Source of the DNA: Rhododendron vialii
Lineage: Eukaryota > Streptophyta > Magnoliopsida > Ericales > Ericaceae
Reading direction: 5' to 3'
Assembly (NCBI RefSeq): GCF_030253575.1
Contig: NC_080559.1
Location: 34,095,501 to 34,159,500 of the forward strand
DNA: 64,000 bases
Below the pieces are notes generated by a model. That model ran no database searches. It was not told the DNA's origin and saw nothing but the letters and a program-made list of their open reading frames with translations. Position 1 is the first letter of the stretch. Each line of letters starts with the position of its first letter. The position numbers were made by a program, and so were the translations under genes. Shown here piece after piece: positions 10,920 to 22,480 of this stretch.

Positions 10920-11907
10920 TGCCACAACCCACCCCCTTTAACCACTGGTTGATAGCCCCTTCTCTGTTCGTGAAAAGGTCTAAAATTAGACAATTATGCG
11001 AGTGCGTATCTATGGATGCAGATGCAGATGCAGATAAATGGGACAAAATGGTTAGCAGTGGAGTCCAACAATACAACCTTAACCCTTAAACAGGTTATGA
11101 TCATTGGGGTTGATCCCCAGGACGGACACAAGATTTTAAGATAGGCTGAGCTAACATTGAAGGAAATTGTAACGTGATAAGTACAAATTGTATTAATACT
11201 GTTGTATGATATAGAAATATTGCTAAAGATAACATTATTTTTCAAAAACTCTTGCTTGGACTAGTGTTACATTCAAATGATATTGAGCTGACGAACTTAA
11301 AATAATTTTAAAGTTTTTGAGACAAAAGCTTCTATAATTAACAATTTGAATCTTGGGATAGGGCAGCTGCACGGTCATGATCCCGAAGACAACCTCAACC
11401 CTTCAACCTGGCAACCCTGATCTGATAGATAGACAACTATATACACATACGCACATAAATAAGGTAAGACTGAGAACTAGAGAATTACCATTTGGGATCT
11501 AGACATGAAGTGATGCATATACGTGAATTGAAGCTAGAGAATTACCATTTCTGATCTAGATATAAACACCACTTCTTCGAAGCGTGTGCGTACACGTGTG
11601 TAAGACATGGGTATAATTACGGATACAGCTACAGATATGGATATGTCCGTAGATGGAGAAAAAAAAATGTTCTACCTTTTTGGGTCTGTTATGAGATCTA
11701 GAGAATAAAAGGGTCGAATCTATGGAGGGAAATGAGCGATGATGATCAGTGGACTAATGTCGAAGGCGGAGATGGCGAGGAATTATGTCCAGCAATCACG
11801 GCCGTACTAGCAGAGCTCTCACTTCTCTCTCCCTCACTTCTCTCTCTCTCTGTGGATGTATGTACATATATAGAGCTTTCTCTTTATGTATAGATACGGG
11901 GTACAGG

Positions 11908-11947
<40 letters not shown>

Positions 11948-12506
11948 TCCTTATCGAAGGAAGAAACAGGGGAGGGGACGAAACCGCGTGTTTAATGGTC
12001 TAAGCTTTTGCTCAGTAACGCCAAATATCTTTTAAACCCCGGCCGAGATTTTCCGTTTACCTCCCTTTAGTTTCAAGATATTGTACTACTGCCCCAGTTC
12101 GACTTGATTTGAATTTTGAACCGTTCAAATAAGTATTTTTTTTATTTACTACTACTACGTATATTTCTGGCTAAAGATATTCAAACCGCCGGTTGTATTT
12201 TATCATGCTCTCGTAGTTGTTATAAACAAGCAAAAAAATGGTTTGCAACCTGAAATGTTTAATAGTTTAAATGCAATTTCATAAAAGGGAAATAATTTTC
12301 ACACTCTACTTTTTGGTTTTTATTGAAAAATTAAATATAAAAAATTTACAAAAAAACAAAAGATGAAGTGCATTTATAAAAAAAAGAATGGAAATCTTTT
12401 AACCCTTTCATAAAAAACTTTTTTGGTTTTACGACTTCAATTATAAAATTCTAATCATGAGTTATTAAAGTAATTTGCAATGAAAGTAATAAGGTACTTG
12501 ATTCAA
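10920..12506. other. Upstream region of the ECA4-like gene
   Basis: This is 5' flank and leader of the minus-strand gene. It contains a GATGCA triplet-type repeat at 11012-11034 and a (CT)n tract at 11911-11946. No gene is recognised. Confidence 0.55.
11911..11946. repeat. (CT)18 microsatellite
   Basis: A pure CT dinucleotide run; the surrounding frame encodes only Ser-Leu repeats. Confidence 0.95.
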
Positions 12507-12550
12507 ATGAACTAATGCATTGTCGGCACTCCAAAGTATAGGGAAGTGAT

Positions 12551-13170
12551 CCCGGCAACGGCGCCAATTGTGGGTGGTGTCTTCTCTTCACAACTTCTCC
12601 GGATTGCCCCTCCTTTGCTCTGTTGGGAACCTGCACCAAGGCGTGACCGCGTGAGGTGGTTGGCCGCCTCTCGCCCCTCCGACGAGCAAGTTAGAATACA
12701 TGAGAGAGAGTAATTTCAGAGTGATGTCGGGTTGTGTACCTTCTCTAGGGTTTTATCCCTCACTTATATAGGCGAACGTATTTGCTCTCCAAGCTCAAAG
12801 TGACCGTGACATATGGCACATGCCCATGACGTTACAAATAACCGCCTTCCTTCTTAGACATTTCAGTCCTCTCTGGAAACAAGAAGAAGAACCTCCATGT
12901 GGCCTTTGAACGAGTTAAACCGATCCGACCGACCAACCAGGCCCACAAGCCCGACGCAAAGGCTCGGACGCTAGGCTAGCAAATTGGACTGTAAACCGAC
13001 GAGTCGGACCCTTTGATCCGGCCCACCTCCGCTCGGCCGGCCTCTTCGCTACGCTAGGTCTCAACCTAGGCGACGTATGCAGGGCCAGCCAAGAAAGGGC
13101 AGCCTCTGGCTCCGCCCGCTTCCCTTTTGTGGGCCAACCACAGGCCCAATCTCGGGTTCGGCCTACCACA
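12551..13170 (-). mobile_element. LTR plus primer-binding-site fragment of a retrotransposon
   Basis: Read on the minus strand, an LTR runs from 13170 (TGTGGTAGGC) to 12569 (CACCCACA). Two bases later a primer-binding site, TGGCGCCGTTGCCGGG (12566-12551), is an exact 16-nt complement to the 3' end of nuclear tRNA-Asp. A TATA box, TATATAAG, lies inside the LTR at about 12766-12759 in the same orientation. Only about 20 bp of internal sequence remain. The whole piece is bracketed by a 25-bp imperfect direct repeat beginning ATGAACTAATGCATTGTC (12507-12531 and 13170-13194). No coding domains remain. Confidence 0.7.
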
Positions 13171-13194
13171 TGAACTAATGCATTGTCAGCACTC

Positions 13195-15361
13195 AGTCAA
13201 TGATGAGTAAAGAAATATTTTTTAGATGTCCTTATGTCACCTTAATTGTTCGAATGCACAAGATGGTATATATATTCATGTAGTCAATTAAAATGTTTAG
13301 CATTTTTTTATATTCTAAATTTGAAGAGAGAATACCCAAAAAAAGAGTATAAGATTAAACCTTTCTTTTTCAAATTATAATCATCCCATAAATTACGGGA
13401 TATGCAACTAGTGTGACTCCTTCGAATATCTTTTCTTTTAAGATCTAAAAACCTTCTTTTGGCTGTCTTGAGGATAGTCTATGTATACTCTTAGAGGCAA
13501 AACATTTTTAAAAAATACCAATCAAAACATTGACGCCATTTGGTGCTATCATGGCTCTTTTTTCTTAAAGTCACTTTGGTCTATATAATATTACATAGTA
13601 CAAATGAATTTTTTAAAAACAAGAAACATCTCACAATTTGTGGGTGGAACCCGTTAGACGGCATTGTTCTTATGTTCCTTTGCTCTGATCTCGAAGGGTC
13701 ACTATCGTACTACCATGACCTGTGCTATGCACGCCAATGGAAATAAAAAATGGAATAAAACAGATTTCAAGAATGTATTTTCTTATTGCAATATATAAGT
13801 AGAGATAGATTTTGGTATATAGATTTGATTTGTCTTAAATATGATTTTTTCAAATCCAGTTATCTTATTAGTTGGGATCAATTGGATTTTAATTTTTTTT
13901 AAAAACACATATGTATTCAGAAATTTTATGTTAGGCCACTGGTCATAATCAAAGCCTTCTCACGAAAACACCCCTACTAGACTACATATACTACTCGTAC
14001 ATTGTTTTTACACAAAGTTGTTAAAAATAATAAACCATCACTTTTACGGTCAACGATTATTTCTATCAATTGATTGTGATATTTTTTTTTTTTTTTGGGG
14101 GGGGGGGGGGTTAATTTCCTTACATTGGTTATAACTTTATAATTACGCCTTAGCAAACTATAAATTTTCTACTTGCCACTGTTTTCATTGTCACTAATTC
14201 TACGACGGTCTAATTTTTTTTTCTAAACCAAAGAAAAATATTAAATACTTAATTTGCCTCCCATTTTGCATCTGAAACGTAGCAATAACAATTAATCGGA
14301 GAGATTATTTGTGCTTCTAGAGCAATGCTCCGGCGACTCTCTCATCAAATACTTGTGTGGGCAAGGTTTTACACATCTTATGATGGTTCCTCAACAAATG
14401 CGAAGTATATATGGAAGGCCTGTGCAGCGTTGCTCAAAGTGATCTAAATAATGATTCCAATAATAGATTTCTATGCTTATCGTCATGCAAACTTAATTAT
14501 CTCAAGGGCTTTGACTTGTGGGTACGAAAAAATAATAATGTTTGTCTTCCATGAGATCACATTTTGAGTACAACAAAGTCAAATATTTGCACCATCGTTA
14601 ACTTCATAACTTTGAAATTAGTATGCAAGCTGGGCTGGACATAAAGTCATAAAAAAATGATTGATAAACATTTGTGATCATTCCAATGGGCAAAAGTGAA
14701 AAAAAGGAAAGAGTGTAGCCAAAGCAAAGGGACAACTCTTGGTGGCTAAGGTAGTGTGAGTTGACCTCTCATGAGGTTTCGTAAAATTACACTAAACTTT
14801 ACCATTTTGTTCATAGTTACACTAGACTCCCTTGATATTCAAAATTCCTATCTTATGTGCACACGTATATCTAAACAGAACGGAATTCCAACTTTCATTT
14901 TCATAGCAGTATACGGATACGGTAGCGTATCTTGTCTCATAGGAAAAAAAAATGGATGAGAGCCAATTACCACTTGATGTGGTTAAATAACATTCTTTAA
15001 TAGTGTGAGGTTATGAGTTTTTAATTATATGAAAAGGTGGTTGATACTTACTTTCTTGAAAGTGAGTTGGATTCGGTGTTTTAGGTTATATAGGTTTAAG
15101 AGAGAAGAGAATCCTAAGTAAGAGGCATAGACTTGTGTTTGGAACTTAGAAAAGGAAGAGAATTTAATAGTAAATAGGAGGGAGAAAGCAAAAAGAGATT
15201 GGTAGGAAAAATATATTTTTTTTTTGTTTGGCTTTTTAACATAGAAAAGAGATTAAAAGAAAGGGTAAGAGAAAATAAAAGTAGGAAGAAAATTAAATTT
15301 TTGCTATTTGATCCTCTAAGAGCAAGTCCACTAGTAAGCAAAATAGCAATGTTGTATACTA
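13195..15361. other. Intergenic, AT-rich
   Basis: No gene recognised. It contains a homopolymer junction of T followed by G at 14080-14110. Confidence 0.55.
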
Positions 15362-15612
15362 CTCCCTCCGTCCCAATTTGTTTGTCCAATTGTCAAAATA
15401 CGTGTCTTTCAAAAATATACTTATATCTTACATTTTATAATATTTTTTTATGATTTTGAAGATTTTGTATGATAAAACTAATTAAGATCTATCAAATAAG
15501 ATCCATATTGCATATTAAAAACATTACGAATTGAAAATTATAGTCAATTCTTTGAGAGGTTAAACGCTCTCAAAAAGTCAAAAAATGGACAAACAAACCG
15601 GAAGGGAGGGAG
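15362..15612. mobile_element. Stowaway-type MITE
   Basis: The terminal inverted repeats are CTCCCTCCGTCCCAATTTGT at the left and, at the right end, its complement (GGAAGGGAGGGAG). A TA dinucleotide flanks each end (15360-15361 and 15613-15614). The length is 251 bp. This is the classical Tc1/mariner Stowaway signature. It lies about 575 bp upstream of the BRIZ1 start codon. Confidence 0.88.
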
Positions 15613-16186
15613 TACAAAAGAAAGCCAATGAAAAGAAAACTGCTTAGAAGCAATGACGTACACTTTTTGCAATGAAAAGTGTCCAAAATGCTAAAAAACA
15701 ATATTGTTCATCCACTAGTCGAAAGCCATTATGTCACAATCCATAACAACACCTCCGCAATTAGCTAGTCTGTTAATCCTTTGCCTAATCAAGTGATTTT
15801 AAAGTTGTAACTCAAATGAATTACAGCAATTAATAGCTAGTCGGCATACTACTTATTGCTTTACATATTTAGTCGACGTGGGATTTCACGCAACCTTGAA
15901 CTTGTTTTTTTTTTTGAAAATGAACCTGAACTTGTTTAATCTCCCTAAATCCTACCCATTGATCTCACAAAATATCTACAACCCTATGGCACTGAAACCG
16001 TTCCCTTTCAAGAATATATTCTCCATTTGATAAAAGCATAAGGTCTCGTTGTATTTTTCCCAAACATCAGGGATTGTCAGTGTATTTTCTCGTCATCCGA
16101 CGTCGTTTCTCCTCAACCACCGTCTCCCGCTTTCTTAACCACATCAACTTCCTCTCCCCAAACCAAAGAAAATACTTTAAAAAAAA
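15613..16186. other. Upstream region of the BRIZ1-like gene
   Basis: Promoter and 5' leader region of the plus-strand gene at 16187. No specific element could be supported. Confidence 0.5.
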
Positions 16187-19100
16187 ATGTACGTACTCCA
16201 GATCCACACCGTCGACGATTTTCCCAACCCCTTCGCCACCACCAGCTCCGCCGCACCCGGCCCGAAATCTAGCACTACCAACAGCTTCGCCGATGTAACC
16301 GAACTCAAAGGCGTGGTCCACCTCTTCCGCAACCTCTCCCCCGCCACCGCCTCTCTCACCAGCCCTAGCTCTCGCTCCACCACCCTCTTCGTCGCCGCCG
16401 TACCCAATTATCTTTCCCCCGAAGACTTCCTCCTCTTCTGCGGGTCCCACCTCGATCACTTCTCCCAACTCTGCTTCCTCAGGTAAAATTAAAATTTGAA
16501 CCTTTCTTCGTTTTTTTTTGTACTTATTGGTTCCTAGCGAGAAAGATTACAGTTTTCGTGAATTTGAATGTGTCCCTTTTTGTAATTGTTTATCGAATTA
16601 GGTTAAAGTAAGGATTTTGTTTTTGAAAAGAAAATTTGGAACCCTTTCAACAAGTTTAGTCGAGGTGCGTGCAATATGCCCGGACATTCGTTTGTCAGGA
16701 AAAAAAAGTTTAGCGAGCTGTTAACGGAATTAGTTTGAAAAAAGTGTTTTTGAAAGTGAAACTGATTTTGGCAGATTCCCCAGTTTTGCAATTTCACTTT
16801 CGATTGTTGAGCTCTTGGGGTTTATGTGAATTGGGAATGATGGAATGGAGGATCCAAAGAAAAATCGTTTTTTTACTCAAAACATGGTTTATGAAACAAA
16901 TTTTGAAAACTCTCAACGGGATAACTTTTGAAAAGGGTTTCACAAAACTAATGTTGGTGTCAAAATGACATTGCCAAAGTCTTTTACATTGTCATTTTGT
17001 TGTAAAGTGGAAGGATTGCTCTGCCAGTGCAATGTTATGTTGGCATAACCACTTTTCTTCTCCTTTTGCAACCACTTTTCACTTGGCACCAAAAACGACA
17101 TTGCCAAAATTTGGCATAAGGGTGGAGAGGGTTTTGCTATTCTTGATGTTAAACTTTGGCTTTGGCTTGGCATTTGGCAAAAGGGCGGACTTGTTCTAAC
17201 AACCAAACATAAATTGTTTAATTTTCTGAATTTCCTTTTCAATGTTGAAGCTATAGGGTTTTCTATGTGTTGCAGGAATGATGGAATGGAGGATCGTTAC
17301 AGTGTTCTCATCACGCTTGTCAATCAGTTGACGTCGGATGGATTTTATTGTAGTTTCAATGGAAAGCGGTTCAGACCATCGGAGGTGCCTGGTTTTCTCC
17401 ATTTATATGTAGAGTTGTGTTAAAGGGTTGGATTTTACACTTTACTATTGTAATTAATTTTGATTTTAATGGATGATTTGTTAGGCTGAGGTCTGCCACA
17501 TATATTTTACTCAGTCGGTGGTGTGCTATAAGTTTGAAAAAGAGGCTGGTTTGCCTCCCCACGGATTCATTGAATTGCCAACTTGTCCTGTTTGTCTTGG
17601 TTAGTATGTATAAATTGGTAGTTTGTTCGTTTGTGTGGTACTATTAATCAGTGCATTCTCAATGGTTCATTTGGGGTTTTAATCACCTTCCGGGGTTAAA
17701 GAATTTGTGATGGTTGTCTTATGGTGATTTGTTTTTATGTTTTCTTTACTGCTAGAGAGATTGGACCAAGATACTAGTGGAATACAGAGTACACTGTGTG
17801 ACCATTCATTTCAATGTCCTTGCGTTTCAAAGTGGACGTATTTGTCTTGCCAGGTTGGTTAATTCTTGCTTCCCTCTGATTTTTGAAACCCATTATCCAT
17901 GTTCAAGATAAGATTCAGTAGGTTTGTACATTTGGCAAAACTAAGCTCGTTGACCTTTCTTGCTGGAGCTTACCCGGTCTTTCTCCACAAGTTTGTTGAA
18001 GCTCATATGTTTTTACATGTCTTGAACTGTATCAAAGCCACTATGCGTCCTAGTTTAACATGCTATGCAAGCATGTCTTACTGTTTTTTGGGGAAATAAA
18101 TAAATGGCTTGCTATTTATTCCATATCCAAAGGTATTTATACCATAACCTTTGGATACTAATGGTTTTTCCTACCTAGATCTGTGTACGACACTACCCCG
18201 CAACAAATCTAGGTTGATTTTCATATTGTCACACAATCATGGCCATGCATCTTGTCAGTTTTTCTCTAGGTTGATTTTCATGACCCCTTGTATCTATATT
18301 GACCATGGTGGATATGATTTGCACCAGTAGTATTTATACAATGCTGATGCCTCGCAAATGAAGGGCTGTTTTTCAAGTTCCCCATCAGATTTTTTTTGTA
18401 TGCTGTAAGAAGAAACTTGTTGCCTTACTATGAGAAGAAGTTTCTGTTAGACTTGTCCCACATTGCTCATCTAAGCCACCCAAGCTTGGTTAATATATTC
18501 TAGAGGCTACTCCACCTATTGCCAATTGGTTTTAGGTTGGAACCTTCCAAGAAATCTAACATGGTATCAGAGCTAGGTATTGGGTGGCCTCACCTCTCAT
18601 GGGAAAGTCTCTGTCATCTTTGTCGCCCGAGTCAGTCAGTTAGCTCCTGGTCTGTCACCTCCACATGCATCCGGGATGCACGTGAGGGGGAGTGTTAGAC
18701 TTGTCCCCCATTGCTCATCTAAGCCACCCAAGCTTGGTTAATATATTCTAGAGGCTACTCCACCTATTGCCAATTGGTTTTAAGTTGGAACCCTCCAAGA
18801 AATCTAACAGTTTCATCAGGTGTACATAACTAGAAACAAGCTTTTAATTACTTTTGTCTGTGTATCCTCATAAAGAATATTGATACTTAAGTTGCCCATG
18901 CGTACGAATGTTGTCAACAAACTAGTTTGAACTTGGTCTGTGTCTGTATCTTTCATATTGATACATGCTGCAAAAAGATCCAGGACAGTTGTTGATGGGC
19001 CAGAAGCAATGCTAGGATGTTTGCTCAGAGTATTTCTTTTGATGTTTTCTTTGCCAAAACTCGTGGTCAGCTTGGTACAATCTTTTGTTTCCCGGAACTA

Positions 19101-21500
19101 TGAAAAATAGATGTTTTAGCGAGGGAAGTGTTTGTTTGGTCACAAACCCTTCACAATTATATACTATATTGCAATTACAGTTCCTAGTGAATCACTTCAG
19201 CTGTTCATATTGACTTGTACATTTTATAAGAGTGTATATATAATGCTATATCACCCCAGTGCCAACTACTTTACATGTGAGCTTGTCTTTTCTAAAAGAG
19301 GAAGAAACAAAACCAATGTTCTGGAACAGAAGGGAGAAACTTGCATTTACTATGTGGATGAAGATCTCTTTTAATATTTTGTATCCTGCTATCAGGTCTG
19401 TCGGCTTTGTCAGCAGCACGATGAGAAACCACGGTGCGTTGATTGTGGAACATTGAAGAATTTGTGGGTTTGCGTGATATGTGGTTTTGTTGGATGTGGA
19501 AGGTAAGCATTCTTCAGTTGTTTGTGTTTGATGGATACTTTATCAAGGCCCTTGCATAGTTTATGTCATGTAGTCATGTACTGTATCAGCGGTATTCCTC
19601 ATTGTAGTAGTTATTGATATTAATATCCTTTTCCAAATCCAGATATCAAGAAAAACATGCTGTTCGACATTGGGAATATACACAACATTGCTTTTCTCTT
19701 GAGTTAAAAACACAGCAGGTTTGGGATTATGTTGGTGACATCTATGTTCACCGCTTGAACCAATCAAAAGCTGATGGGAAGTCGCAAATGATGAATTCTC
19801 GTTGTATGTTGATTCATGAAGAATGTGGAACTTGTGGATGCAGTGAGGATTCTGGCATTAGTGAGGCACTTTTTGACAGCAAAGTTGAAGCGGTACAATA
19901 TTCATCTTATTTCTATTGTTAAACAAGTATCTCAAAATAGTGTTCTAATCCACATGGAATTATTTAGGGAATCTAGTCAGGGATATCGATGCAGACATGC
20001 GACAAGTTAATTATATGAAAAAATATGCACATGCTTAGACATAAATTTTAGAACATGGAGATTGCAGGAACCTATTGTCAGAAAAGTTGGCTATGCAGAA
20101 ATTTATTTACATAAAGCTGATGAGGAGAAAATATAGTGTTCAGATCAGATACATCATTTGTGCATCTATTAAGTCATAAACAAGTGAAATATTTTTTAAA
20201 GGAAATAGAATATTTTAGTAATTTTACCATATGGAAGATTGTGGAAAACGAGTCATTTGTTACTTTTACTTGGTAACACTTAGTTGGTGAGGCTGACGTG
20301 GACGAAACCTTAAAAGTCAAGTTAAATTTGCATGCTCGTAATTTTTTTAGTTTTCTTCAATATGTTCGTGTTATTAAACATTGTACTTCAGCAGTGTGAA
20401 GATCATTTGAGAATGGCAACTGGGTTTACCCAAAATTTTATCCATTCTGTTAATTCATAGATAAATGAATTTTGATGTATCATGGATGCAGTGATCATTT
20501 GACCTGTTTACGTAATATCAGATTGCGGATGAGTACAATCGTCTTCTCGCAACCCAGATGGAGACTCAGAGACAAGTAAGTACAGCTTATTTCACTTGAA
20601 AACTTTGTTTTGACGTAGTAGAAAGATGAGGACCTGCTATATTATTTCTCACATTTTTATGTATGTTCTCCTTTAGAATTTTGAATCACAACTCATAGAG
20701 GTGAAATGTAAAAAGGAGAGTTCCATAGCTGAAGCAGTGGAGAAAGCTTTGTCTTCAAGGATGCAGGATATCCAATCAAAACTAGAACAATATGTCGACG
20801 AAAAGAAGACTGTTGCTGATGTAAGCCCCCCCTCTCCCTCCCTCCTCTCTTTCCCCATGCTTTTTCCCTTCCGGTTTTCACCCTCGGGAGAAATATAACT
20901 TCATTTCAAGCTTCTTCGAAAAGGCATCTTTCGTGGCTAGTGAAATGTCGCGTTAAAGCTTTGGATTGAGTAATGATACCTTAAGTTGCAATTCTTCCCC
21001 TGATAAAGTACCTTTCTGTTGTCAGACGAATCAATGTCTTATGAAAAGACAAGAAATCTTGCGGAAAGCGGTCAAGGAAATTGAGGAGAGGTAACTGTTT
21101 TATATTTTTCAAGCTTAAGAGTGCTTTCTTGTCTCGACAATCGCCGTGTACTGGACAAGAATGCTGAACAACTACAGTGAAATATTACCTGTGTATGATT
21201 CTATTCGCTCTCTTTTTTCCCAGGGAAAACTCATCCCTTAGATCAAGAGATGAAACGATACGGGATTTGGAAGAACAGGTATTTTGAGCTACACTTTATA
21301 AATTCCATAGTATAATTTCATTTTCATTATGATTTTGTTGTTGACAACAGATTAGAGACTTAAAAGTGTACATTGAAGCCCAGAGAACAGTTGCTACCAT
21401 GAATGGCATCAAAGGAGGAACACTTTTACCAGTACAATCGAACCTTCCCTCCCCTGCCAATTCCAAAAGGCGGACAAAAACGATTCGAAGGCGTAGTTAG
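16187..21500 (+). CDS. BRIZ1: BRAP2-type RING / ZnF-UBP E3 ubiquitin ligase (BRIZ1-like), 11 exons
   Basis: Exons: 16187-16482, 17276-17384, 17485-17599, 17756-17853, 19396-19502, 19643-19892, 20522-20575, 20677-20820, 21026-21090, 21224-21278, 21351-21500; 1443 nt, 480 aa, every junction GT-AG and in phase. Order: BRAP2 N-terminal domain (about 50-145, with LFVAAVPNYLSPEDFL and NDGMEDRYSVLI); RING finger (CPVC at 169-172, then CDHSFQCPC to 195); UBP zinc finger (about 208-275, CVDCG...CVICGFVGCGRY, VWDYVGD.YVHRLNQSK); then a coiled coil to about 440 and a basic tail (KRRTKTIRRRS). Known role: Arabidopsis BRIZ1 and BRIZ2 form a hetero-oligomeric E3 ligase needed for seed germination; the coiled coil supports pairing. 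The coiled-coil wording (ESSIAEAVE) is closer to BRIZ1 than BRIZ2 as I remember them. Intron 4 holds a TRIM. Confidence 0.93.
18445..18809 (+). mobile_element. Complete TRIM (terminal-repeat retrotransposon in miniature)
   Basis: Two 117-bp LTRs, 18445-18561 and 18693-18809, begin TGTTAGACTTGTCCC and end AAATCTAACA and differ at only a few positions. Directly after the left LTR is the initiator-Met tRNA primer-binding site TGGTATCAGAGC (18562-18573). Directly before the right LTR is a polypurine tract, GTGAGGGGGAG (18682-18692). A perfect 5-bp target duplication, GTTTC, flanks it (18440-18444 and 18810-18814). The total is 365 bp with no coding capacity. It lies in sense orientation within intron 4 of the BRIZ1-like gene. 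Confidence 0.95.
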
Positions 21501-22480
21501 ATAATCTTTCCGTGTAACCCAATAGGTGGCCCAATAGACTGGGATTGTGGAGCAACTCGGTTGCTTATTCCGTCAAAATGCCAAAATTGGGGGCCAAAGC
21601 GATTGTTCTTCCCTCCTGTACAGTTGACATTCAAACTGAAAAGTGATGAAGTTTGTTACTACTTTTCTTTCTTTATGTTTCCCTCCTTGCCGAAGTTTTG
21701 TTGAAGCTGATGTTTCGGAGACTAGAACATCTATTTTGCAAGCAAATATATGATAAAATCATCATATGGGTTATTATTACGGGGTCAAAATAATTTTTTC
21801 TCGGAAGACTTATTCAGTGACGGATACCTACAAAATAAACATGTCAATGTCATTAGAGTAGAACCTGTGCTGATCATTGGAAGCTTGACATCTAAAAATA
21901 AAAAAAAATGCAAGATATATAGTAAACCCATTCTTTCCAACAAAAGAAAAAACCCTTCCGCCATACTGTAAAGTACAGATAAAACAAATTCAACTCACAA
22001 ACTAGAAAGATCATATCTACACAGACCCTGAAGAGGGAAGGATCCAGAAAACTCATTGACTACTAAAGAACAAATTTATGTACAGATATCCTCTCTGGGT
22101 AGCTTAAGGAGAAAAAAGACAAGGAAATAAAAACCACAGCGGCATCAGCCAAGCCAAATTCATCACTTAATTCCCGGTTCCTTTAAAAATGTAAGAGGGA
22201 TCGAGATCTATTTCAATAATCCCTCTCATAAACTTATATCGCAGTTCCTAACTTTCCAAAACAGTGCAATGAGGAGAATTAGGACCATCTCCAGTATTTT
22301 GAATAAAGTTGATTCCACTAATGTCCCATGAACTAACTTCAACCGGAAACCTAAAACTAGCAGCTTCACATACCAACAAAAAGAATTCTTCAAGCGCCCA
22401 TTTCTACCAGGGATTGAAACAGCGTGAAAGATACAGTCTACAGTCTCGGTCAAGTTCAAGCACATATATCTTATATACTT
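21501..22480. other. Convergent 3' intergenic region
   Basis: The BRIZ1-like gene (plus) and the TOPLESS-related gene (minus) converge here, so this 980 bp should hold both 3' UTRs. No other gene is seen. Confidence 0.6.

Noticed and set aside
10920-10925. Longer ECA4-like start two codons upstream
   Set aside because: It relies on GTG; the ATG at 10919 gives the usual family N terminus.
16067-16468. Minus-strand Gly/Glu-rich frame of 133 aa
   Set aside because: Antisense to BRIZ1 exon 1; composition follows from the GC-rich coding strand.
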